Assembly: GCA_029379225.1 (NCBI GenBank)
Contig: JAQYWR010000066.1
Coordinates: forward strand, 1 to 33,479
DNA from: Nostoc sp. S4
GTDB taxonomy: Bacteria; Cyanobacteriota; Cyanobacteriia; Cyanobacteriales; Nostocaceae
Reading direction: 5' to 3'
Length of the DNA stretch: 33,479 nt
Of the stretch, positions 7,510 to 14,825 are shown piece by piece; position 1 is the stretch's first letter; every line of letters starts with the position of its first letter. The notes under the pieces are model-generated. The model saw only the letters and a list, made by a program, of their open reading frames with translations. It was not told where the DNA came from and did no database searches. The position numbers and the translations under genes were made by a program.

Positions 7510-9726
7510 TCAAGCTTGAGCATTTTTACAGTTTATCTTAACGAAACAATTTCTCCCTTGTGCTTTTGCTTGGTAAAGTCCTTGGTCAGCAGCTGCGATT
7601 AAGGTTGCAGGAGATGATTGACTATCAGGAGTGATAGTTGCCACCCCAAGGCTGAGGGTGATGAATTCACTGACTTGAGAATTCGGATGAGACAATTGTA
7701 ATGCAGTAATATTAGTCTGGATTTCTTTGGCAACTGCAATGGCGTCTTCGACATCAGTATTGGGTAAAATGACTGCAAACTCTTCTCCGCCATACCGAGC
7801 AACTAAATCAGTAGGGTGTTTAACTGTCTGAGAGATTGCCTTGGCAACATGTCTGAGTGCATCATCTCCTGCCAGATGTCCATGAGTATCGTTGTAAAGC
7901 TTAAAGTAATCAACATCACACAAAATCAAAGATAGTGAAGTTTGCTCTTGTGCCAATCTTTGCCACTCGGCGTTGAAGGTATCATCGAAACAGCGGCGAT
8001 TTGCGACTTGGGTAAGACCATCTGAAGAAGCAAGGCGCTGTAATTCTTGGTTTGCTAGTTGTAATTGGTGGTAAAGTTCTGATTGTTGAATGGCGATCGC
8101 AGCTTGACTTGCCAGCTGATTAAACAAGTTAATCTCCGATTGCTGCCATAGTCTAGTATTAGAGCATTGATGAGCAATTAATAGTCCCCACAAACGCTTT
8201 TGCTGCAAGATGGGTGTCACTAGGTTTGCCCGAATTTGCAAACTCCGCAGCAGTTCAACATGACACGGTGATAGTTCAGCAGTTTCAATGTCTTCAATCG
8301 CTCTACTATTGCCTTGTTGGTAGTAAATCGCCCTTGTGGATTGAAAGCATGTATCCATGACGCGAAATCCGAGAATGGACATGCAACCCTCTGCTAATGA
8401 CTCTACAGCAACTAACCCACTCCAGTCTGGCTTAAACTGATAAATCACTACTCGCTCTACCTCAAACAGTTGTCTTACCTCGTCTGCTGTGGTTTGCAAA
8501 ATTTCATCTAACTCCAACGATTGGCGAATGCGCTGGGTAACAGCCGCGACAATTTGCTCGAACTGGGTTTGGTGTTGACCGCGCTGCTCAATCTCCTTAC
8601 GAGATACTGATGCCACGCTTAACGTTAGGGTATCAAAATGAGGAGTTTTAGTGGTAGGTACGGCATTTGGTTTGGCAATTAAATAGCCTTGAGCAAAGGT
8701 TGCACCTCGTTCTCGCAACCAGTTCAGTTCCTCAATGCACTCAATTCCTTCGGCAACGGTTTGGATGTTTAATTTTTGAGTAATTTCTAGAAGCTTTTCG
8801 GTAATCGAGGCTTTATACAGGTCTTGATGCACGTCTCGAATTAACTGCATATCTAACTTAATAAAATCTGGACGTAATTGATGCAGCAAGTTGAGGCTGG
8901 AATAGCCAGAACCAAGGTCATCAAGGGCGACTAAAAACCCAGTATCGCGATAGTATTCGATTACAGCTTTCAGGTGGGCTAAATCTTGAGGATTGTCTGA
9001 CTCCACGACTTCAAAGACAACCCGGTGATGTTCAATGCCTGCTCGGTCGATTGCCTCTACCGTACTCCGTAGGCAATAAACGGGGTCATAAAGCGCTGTT
9101 GGTGCAAAATTGATGAAAATGCGCCCACTTACTTGATGGCGGCTAAATTGCTTGATTGTGTTGAGGCGAGCAACTCGGTCAAGTTGTGGTAGGAGTCCAG
9201 CTTCACTTGCTAACTCCAGAATTGGTTCAGGTAGCACTAAATTGCCTTGTTCATCCAGCCCTCGGAATAGGGATTCATATCCATAAATTTGGGATGTATC
9301 CTGAATCGAGACAATCGGTTGAAAGTGACTGGTAAATCGTTCGCTTGCCAACATTTCGACTAACCAATCCGACTGACTAAATTTAATAAACCGTTGCAAT
9401 GAGGCAATGTCACTAAAATCTTGGAGTTGAGGTTGGATAGCACCTTGAATGAAAAGAACTTGTGTCTCTCTTAATTCTCTTGGTGCGAGGAGTTGAGCTA
9501 AGTTACGGGCAATTTCCTGAGCTTGTCCGCGTTTACAGTCCCAACTCAGCCCTGGTCGCTGGTGCATCAGTTCATACTCAACACCTAACTGCTTTAAGTA
9601 TGAGGTAACTTTTACCAGGGTATGTGAAACAGGGAACCAAAGAAAGAGCCTGCCTGCTTCCCCAGTATGGCAGCGCACAATATTGTAACAAGCACAAGTC
9701 TTGGAGATATGACATGTTTGGCTCAT
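7510..9726 (-). CDS. EAL-GAF-GGDEF cyclic-di-GMP signalling protein
   Basis: The protein has 738 residues, ATG start with AAGGTAG upstream. Domains in order: a Cys-rich N-terminal region (C5, C11, C13, C19, with another Cys near residue 63) that may bind metal; an EAL phosphodiesterase domain (about 130-375) with the motif as ESL but catalytic-type residues kept (INFAP, FEVVES, ALDDLGSG, FIKLD, AEGIE, QGYLI); a GAF domain (about 400-555); and a C-terminal GGDEF domain (about 570-730) with an intact GGEEF at about 646-650 and the DGLTQVANRR start. The inhibitory RxxD site is replaced by HPTD. Both synthesis and breakdown of c-di-GMP are plausible, gated by the GAF ligand. No membrane segment, so it is cytosolic. 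Confidence 0.92.
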   Translation of the reverse strand: MSQTCHISKTCACYNIVRCHTGEAGRLFLWFPVSHTLVKVTSYLKQLGVEYELMHQRPGLSWDCKRGQAQEIARNLAQLLAPRELRETQVLFIQGAIQPQLQDFSDIASLQRFIKFSQSDWLVEMLASERFTSHFQPIVSIQDTSQIYGYESLFRGLDEQGNLVLPEPILELASEAGLLPQLDRVARLNTIKQFSRHQVSGRIFINFAPTALYDPVYCLRSTVEAIDRAGIEHHRVVFEVVESDNPQDLAHLKAVIEYYRDTGFLVALDDLGSGYSSLNLLHQLRPDFIKLDMQLIRDVHQDLYKASITEKLLEITQKLNIQTVAEGIECIEELNWLRERGATFAQGYLIAKPNAVPTTKTPHFDTLTLSVASVSRKEIEQRGQHQTQFEQIVAAVTQRIRQSLELDEILQTTADEVRQLFEVERVVIYQFKPDWSGLVAVESLAEGCMSILGFRVMDTCFQSTRAIYYQQGNSRAIEDIETAELSPCHVELLRSLQIRANLVTPILQQKRLWGLLIAHQCSNTRLWQQSEINLFNQLASQAAIAIQQSELYHQLQLANQELQRLASSDGLTQVANRRCFDDTFNAEWQRLAQEQTSLSLILCDVDYFKLYNDTHGHLAGDDALRHVAKAISQTVKHPTDLVARYGGEEFAVILPNTDVEDAIAVAKEIQTNITALQLSHPNSQVSEFITLSLGVATITPDSQSSPATLIAAADQGLYQAKAQGRNCFVKINCKNAQA

Positions 9727-9924
9727 TGGTAACTACCTTGTTCAACCCGATTGATTTTAGTGTTCCCCTGGAAGTTGTGATAAAAAATGAATTACACTTT
9801 AAGTAGATGAAGATTTTATGAGAAATGCAACTAGGAAAAACATTAACAAGTTAAAACTTAAATGAAGTATTGATTTGATGTTTCTTTGAACTATTGGCTT
9901 TTGCCTTTTGTTTAGTTCGGCAAT

Positions 9925-12291
9925 TTATTCATGAGGTTTTTTGTCTGTTGTTAGATAACGCGCTGCTGCTAAAATGAGGCGTTGTTCAGCACGGTTAATC
10001 GCTTGATATGTTCGCTCAATTGCTTCAGGTTCTACGGAAATGGAAGTTATGCCCCATTCCACTAACCGATCGATAATTTCCGGATACAGGGCTGGTGCTT
10101 GACCGCAGATTGAACAAGGTATACCAGCATTTTTAGACATCTGGATCAGTTGAGCGATCGCACTCATAACTGCGGGATGACGTTCGTTAAATACTTTTGC
10201 TAGCTCTCCTTGCTCGCGATCCACTCCTAGCAATAATTGAGTCAGGTCATTTGTACCAATAGAAATTCCCGCTACACCTGCTTTGACGTATTCTGGCAAT
10301 AGAAATAATACGCTTGGCACTTCTGCCATCATCCACAATTCAAATTCTGCTACCTGCATTAAAAAAGCTTGTTCAACTTTGCGACGGCAAAAGACAAATT
10401 CTTCCACAGTCCGAACAAAAGGTAATAGCAGGTGGATATTGCTGTATCCTGATTGCTGTACATTTGCTAAAGCTTTCAGTTCCAACTCAAACACAGTCGG
10501 ATTTTGTAGATAGCTAAAGGTACCGCGTTCACCTAACATCGATTGTGGAGAAGATTGTAAACTATCACTTAATGAGGGTAACTCGTGCGATCGCCAATCT
10601 AAAGAACGATAAAAAACTGGTCTTGGTGCAAAAGCCTGAGCAAACTGCATAATCTGCTTAGACCAACGCTCTAACAATTCTGCTTGACGTCCGCCTAAAA
10701 TCCAACTATTAGGATGTTGCCCATCTAATATATTTAGTACCATCAATTCTGAGCGCAACAATCCTAATCCATCCACAGGCAAGTTTTTTACTTGTTCTAT
10801 TAAGCTCGACTGACTCAAATTAACCAGCAGTTTGGTAGCAATCATAGGTAGATGGGGTGATGGGGCGGTGGGGTGGTGGGGTGATCGGGTGGTGGGAGTA
10901 GTTTCGCTCATCTCCCCATCTTTCCATTTCCCCATCTCTTCATCTCTAGTTTCTTCTTTAATCCGATAAACTTCTCCTCTATCGCCATCAAGCAACAGTC
11001 GTTCCCCAGTCTGAATTATGCTTGTAGCTAATGTTGCATTCACTACTGCTGCTATACCTAATTCTCTGGCAAGAATTGCAGCGTGGCTAGTTAACCCACC
11101 TTTTTCCGTGATAATACCAGCAACATCTTGCAATAATGGTAACCAATCTGGTGTAATTGTTGGTACTACCAAAATTACTCCTTTTGGGAGTTGTTCGGGT
11201 TTTTCCTGGGAATTAATCCTTACTAAGGCATTTGCCACAGTACGTCCTCTTGCTGCCGGCAGTCCCCTGATGAAGTGTGCGCGGGGAATTATAGATTGAG
11301 GAGTACTAACTTGTGTTAAATAGAGCTTGCCGGAGGTACTTTGGTTAGCAATAGTCCATTTTATAGTAAATGTTTGACCTAGTTCGCTCACCAATAGAGT
11401 TCCCAGATCGATTATTTGTTGTAAGTATTCTTGTTGTAAAGCGTACTGTTTTTGTTGGGCTTCCTGAAGTACGTAGGTAATCAGACAAGTTTTCTCTAGT
11501 GTTAGCACTAAGTCTGCCGAAGGTTGGGAAATTCTAGGGGAAGCATCAACATCATAAGCGAGCATTTTATTGCCGAGCTGTTGCTCTAGGATTGCTCCAG
11601 TTTCGCTTTGAATATAGTACACATCTGGCAATACTTCACCTTGAGCGATCGCTATTCCTAATCCCCAAGTAGCTTCGATTTCCCATCCAGAGGAATTGGC
11701 TTTTAATAAGCCACTGGCGATCGCATTTTCCACAGGTTGCACCAAAACTGCGAGATTAATTTGTTGTAGGTTAATACCTGTATGCTGCCAATACAGTAAA
11801 CTTCTGGCGCGAAATATTTGACTCCAGGTACGCTTTAATGCTGTGGCGATCGCTTCCTCTTGGCAGTGGCAAAATACCGACTCTAGTAAACCAGAAACAT
11901 TTAGTTGAACTGAGGTAGCACTTGATACTATTAAACTTGGTCGAAAAATTAAACAGCTAGTTTGCCATTCTCTAGCTGCTGTGAAAATTGTACTCACCCA
12001 CTGTTGTGGTAGAGTCGCAGTCAGAATTTCTTGGCGCAAACGCCCAGCCACTTGCTGAAGTTGACGCCAATTACTTACATCTAGGTGTAACGAAGAATGA
12101 GGTAAGTCAGCAACTAATGACTCTGAACTGTTGAGATTTTCGAGAAATTGTCGCAAAACTTCTGCTGAAACGACAAAACCAGGCACTACCGGATAGCCAT
12201 GTTGGATAATTCTGCTTAAGTTAAAAGCTTTGTCACCTACTTTGGTACGGTCTTGTAGTTTAATTTGGTCTAGCCAGTAGAGTTTTTCCAC
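9925..12291 (-). CDS. ppsA: Phosphoenolpyruvate synthase-type enzyme, diverged
   Basis: The protein has 788 residues with a GTG start. An N-terminal ATP-grasp-like PPDK domain (about 1-335; GDKAFNLSRI, PVVPGFVVS, WGLGIAIAQG) precedes the phosphohistidine swivel domain (about 345-440), with GGLTSHAAIL and phospho-acceptor His403. The C-terminal PEP/pyruvate TIM barrel (about 485-775) keeps MLGERG, GTNDLTQL and the catalytic Cys729 (SICGQAP). It would convert pyruvate + ATP to PEP + AMP + phosphate. Some canonical motifs are altered: the ATP loop reads FRPSLIVSSAT where RSSATAED is usual, and the barrel has YRSLDWRSHE. Substrate or activity may differ. Residues about 448-481 are encoded by an inserted repeat. 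It lies 198 bp upstream of the EAL gene on the same strand. Confidence 0.82.
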   Translation of the reverse strand: MEKLYWLDQIKLQDRTKVGDKAFNLSRIIQHGYPVVPGFVVSAEVLRQFLENLNSSESLVADLPHSSLHLDVSNWRQLQQVAGRLRQEILTATLPQQWVSTIFTAAREWQTSCLIFRPSLIVSSATSVQLNVSGLLESVFCHCQEEAIATALKRTWSQIFRARSLLYWQHTGINLQQINLAVLVQPVENAIASGLLKANSSGWEIEATWGLGIAIAQGEVLPDVYYIQSETGAILEQQLGNKMLAYDVDASPRISQPSADLVLTLEKTCLITYVLQEAQQKQYALQQEYLQQIIDLGTLLVSELGQTFTIKWTIANQSTSGKLYLTQVSTPQSIIPRAHFIRGLPAARGRTVANALVRINSQEKPEQLPKGVILVVPTITPDWLPLLQDVAGIITEKGGLTSHAAILARELGIAAVVNATLATSIIQTGERLLLDGDRGEVYRIKEETRDEEMGKWKDGEMSETTPTTRSPHHPTAPSPHLPMIATKLLVNLSQSSLIEQVKNLPVDGLGLLRSELMVLNILDGQHPNSWILGGRQAELLERWSKQIMQFAQAFAPRPVFYRSLDWRSHELPSLSDSLQSSPQSMLGERGTFSYLQNPTVFELELKALANVQQSGYSNIHLLLPFVRTVEEFVFCRRKVEQAFLMQVAEFELWMMAEVPSVLFLLPEYVKAGVAGISIGTNDLTQLLLGVDREQGELAKVFNERHPAVMSAIAQLIQMSKNAGIPCSICGQAPALYPEIIDRLVEWGITSISVEPEAIERTYQAINRAEQRLILAAARYLTTDKKPHE
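10850..10950. repeat. G-rich/C-rich palindromic repeat inserted in ppsA
   Basis: The segment is low complexity, with gatgggg/ggtgggg units on one side and ccccatct units on the other. Arms at 10850-10862 (agatggggtgatg) and 10909-10921 (catctccccatct) match at 12 of 13 positions. It has the style of the palindromic repeats found between genes at 25790-25863 and 28609-28737, yet is in frame within the PEP synthase gene, at the linker between the swivel domain and the TIM barrel. Confidence 0.6.
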
Positions 12292-12524
12292 TCAATTTGT
12301 TAGTTGTCAGTTATCTATTTGTAGCCACAGCCGTTCTTTCTTTTAGAATGAAAACCTAATATTTATTGACCAAAATAATATTTTCTTGGAAAAGAATCCT
12401 CCCAGAGGTTCACAATCAGGTAATGCTTAAATCGTCACCTGATTGGATTCTAAATTTTGCATTCTCTTAAAAGCTATATTACCAATTAACCTAGTAAATA
12501 TAATTATCCATACCAAAACTAACC

Positions 12525-12983
12525 TTGCCAAACACTTACTATCTAGCAACTAATGATTGGTTGAATATCAGCTTCCGGCTATGTATCGCATTGCTGATTG
12601 GAGGGATTATTGGCTGGGAACGTCAGATTAGGCACAAACCAGCTGGTTTAAGAACTCATATGCTGGTGAGTTTGGGTTCAGCCTTGTTTACGATCGTCCC
12701 TCTGCAAACAGGTGAGCTACAGCCTACTCCTGATGCACTCAGCCGCGTGATTCAAGGAATTGCAACTGGCGTGGGATTTCTCGGTGCTGGAGAAATTGTG
12801 CGGCAATCTTCCCAACCAGTACAGCAACTTGAAATTCACGGACTGACATCGGCAGCAGCTATTTGGGTTTCGGCTGGTTTGGGAATTGTTGCTGGCTGTG
12901 GTTTATGGCAGTTAGGATTAATCGGTGGTATCCTCACGTTTTTGGTTCTGAAGGTTTTTAAAAGGTTAGAAAAACGTGATTAG
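12525..12983 (+). CDS. MgtC/SapB family membrane protein
   Basis: The protein has 152 residues and about four membrane helices. The family blocks are present: ALLIGGIIGWERQIRHKPAG near residue 22, LRTHMLVSLGSALFTI, then IQGIATGVGFLGAGEI, and GLTSAAAIWVSAGLGIVAG. MgtC-type proteins are linked to magnesium limitation and to regulation of ATP synthase or P-type ATPases in other bacteria; the exact activity is unsettled. The start is a TTG at 12525. No ATG exists before the conserved part, and an alternative TTG near 12561 would remove 12 residues. It is divergent from ppsA across a 233-bp spacer. A P-type ATPase gene lies 1.8 kb away but is not co-transcribed. Confidence 0.85.
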   Translation: MPNTYYLATNDWLNISFRLCIALLIGGIIGWERQIRHKPAGLRTHMLVSLGSALFTIVPLQTGELQPTPDALSRVIQGIATGVGFLGAGEIVRQSSQPVQQLEIHGLTSAAAIWVSAGLGIVAGCGLWQLGLIGGILTFLVLKVFKRLEKRD

Positions 12984-13597
12984 TAATTAGTTCTCTACTA
13001 TTTTTAATAAAAAATATGCATAGCAAACATAAAGCTATTAAGCCTCCTAATTTACCTTTATTTGAAATTATGAATAAATGAATACCAGATAATCATTATC
13101 TGAATTAGAGAGCTATAAAAATGTACATTTATCAAATTGCCAGATTGAGGGGACTAGAGGAGTATATTTTCAGTATGCTTACTTTGATAATATTAAATCT
13201 ATAAATACTTATTTTATTTTAAAAAGCTTTCTTTACAAAATGTTAAAATTACTAAAAGTGATTTTTCTAATACTGAATGGGAAGAAAGTTCAATTAATAG
13301 AGTTGACCTAATTATTTTGGAATGAAGCGAATTATCTTTATCAAACCTCAGCGTACCTTTGCCTTGAAAAAACCTAATATTTGGCGCAGCTTTGCAAAGA
13401 AACGGTATGAGGCAACAGATGTAAATCGGGAAAGTCTTGCTGCATCTAAGTTTTTTAATTATAAATTGGTGTAAATTATACTTTAACTGCTATATAGCCG
13501 TAGTCACGCCCTTTAGGACATAATGATAAGTGTGAATTTTAGGAACAGTAATAGTTTTACCTCCTGCCTCCTGCTATAAATATAATTTTTAGAATTA
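12984..13597. other. Gene-poor degenerate spacer
   Basis: In these 614 bases I find no supported gene. The first 340 bases are AT-rich with many stops. A 50-codon frame from an ATG at about 13323 overlaps a low-complexity motif (cctcagcgtacctttgcc) of the kind common in Nostoc spacers and is probably not coding. The right end, 13491-13581, is one copy of a dispersed repeat. Confidence 0.45.
13491..13581 (-). repeat. Dispersed repeat, copy 1
   Basis: The reverse complement of this stretch matches 30200-30310 nearly base for base (blocks such as tttatagcaggaggcagg, ggtaaaactattact, cattatgtcctaaagg and gtgactacggctata). A few substitutions occur, and about 20 extra bases are present in the other copy. 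The two copies lie in opposite orientation. This copy ends 16 bp from the recF stop codon. Confidence 0.85.
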
Positions 13598-14716
13598 TTA
13601 ATGTTGCATTATTTCTCCTGCCTTCACAAAAATAATTTGTGAAGATTTCAACCATTGGGAATCAAAAGAACCCAAATGAGTAGTAGTAATCAAGGTTTGA
13701 AAGCGGTCTTGAATAGCATCAAGCAATTGATTTTGACGGGATAAATCCAGTTCGGCCAGCACATCATCAAGTAGTAGCAATGGTGGCTCTTTGACGACTT
13801 CTTCAATTAATTGTAATTCTGCTAATTTTAAGGCTAGAACTAGCGTTCGTTGTTGACCTTGAGAACCGTATTGACGAGCAGGTGTCTGGTTAATGGTTAA
13901 TTCTACTTCATCGCGATGGGGACCCACAAGGGTAGTACCTTGGTGCAGTTCGGCTACGGTTCGCTGTTGAATTTTTGCTAAAAAAGCTTGCTGGACTTGT
14001 TCTGGTTGATTATCTTCTAAAGGAATATTAGGCACATACTTAATTTGCAGAATTTCTGTACTACCGCTGATGCTGGCGTGCCAAGCAGTAGCGATGGAAG
14101 CTAATCGTTGTATGGCGCGATCGCGGCGTCTAATTACCCGTGTACCTGTGGTAGCTAACTGTGCGTCCCATATAGCCAGTTCTGAAGAGTTAACACTCAA
14201 TGCTGAGTCTTGAGTTTTTTTTAAAAAGGCATTGCGCTGGCGTAATACATGGTTATACTGCTGCAAAATGTGAGCATAAACAGGTTCGAGTTGAATTAAA
14301 AGTGTATCTAACCAGTTGCGGCGACCTTCGGGACCACCGCGCACTAGTTCTAAATCCAGGCTAGAAAATTGGACTGCATTGAGAACGCCGAGAAAATCTA
14401 TTTGACGGCGTATTGACTCACCATTAAGAGCAACGCTACGGCGACCATTGCGGCGGAGGGTTAAAGTTAAGTCACTTATACCTGTTTGTCGCTCAAGAGT
14501 AGCATTAATCTGGGCTATATCTTCCCCTTCTTGAACTAAATCGCGATCGCGTGCCATGCGGTGCGATCGCAATGTTGCCAATAACTCTACCGCCTCCAAC
14601 AAATTGGACTTTCCTTGAGCGTTATTACCTACCAAAATTGTTTTGGCAGCAGTAAACTCAACCTTTTGCTCTTGATAATTGCGAAATTGCCGGAGGTGTA
14701 GAGTTTTTAGGTACAT
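13598..14716 (-). CDS. recF: DNA replication and repair protein RecF
   Basis: The protein has 372 residues from the ATG at 14716 (MYLKTLHLRQFRNY, the standard RecF start). An upstream in-frame TTG would add six unneeded residues. The Walker A motif GNNAQGKS is at residues 30-37. The ABC signature lies in YGSQGQQRTL, and Walker B is PLLLLDDVLAELD, with the D-loop and switch His in TTTHLGSF. RecF is an SMC-like ATPase that binds at single-strand gaps and works with RecO and RecR to load RecA. In this window it is not beside dnaA, dnaN or gyrB, which is common in cyanobacteria. It follows the P-type ATPase gene on the same strand with about 109 bp between them, including a palindromic repeat. 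Confidence 0.95.
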   Translation of the reverse strand: MYLKTLHLRQFRNYQEQKVEFTAAKTILVGNNAQGKSNLLEAVELLATLRSHRMARDRDLVQEGEDIAQINATLERQTGISDLTLTLRRNGRRSVALNGESIRRQIDFLGVLNAVQFSSLDLELVRGGPEGRRNWLDTLLIQLEPVYAHILQQYNHVLRQRNAFLKKTQDSALSVNSSELAIWDAQLATTGTRVIRRRDRAIQRLASIATAWHASISGSTEILQIKYVPNIPLEDNQPEQVQQAFLAKIQQRTVAELHQGTTLVGPHRDEVELTINQTPARQYGSQGQQRTLVLALKLAELQLIEEVVKEPPLLLLDDVLAELDLSRQNQLLDAIQDRFQTLITTTHLGSFDSQWLKSSQIIFVKAGEIMQH

Positions 14717-14728
14717 AATCAAGTTAAA

Positions 14729-14819
14729 AGTCAAAAGGTAAAAGGTAAAACAAAGATTGATGAAATCTGAGAATTGAATTTTGATTTTTCTTTTTGCTTT
14801 TTACTTTTACCTTTTTACT
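14729..14819. repeat. Imperfect inverted repeat between ATPase gene and recF
   Basis: An A/G-rich arm (14729-14754, units of aaaaggta) faces a T/C-rich arm (about 14789-14819, units of tttttac and ttacct). They can pair over about 25 bp with a few mismatches. The element fills most of the gap between the ATPase stop and the recF start. It may attenuate transcription or be one more small palindromic repeat. Confidence 0.5.
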
Positions 14820-14825
14820 TACTCC

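Noticed and set aside
7508..7521. Perfect 14-bp palindrome gctcaagcttgagc at the end of the EAL gene
   Set aside because: It is formed by the last codons, is short and has no loop or U-tract; not enough to call a terminator.
13323..13475. 50-codon frame MKRIIFIKPQRTFALKKP...
   Set aside because: It overlaps a low-complexity spacer motif and shows no domain, so it is probably repeat-derived.
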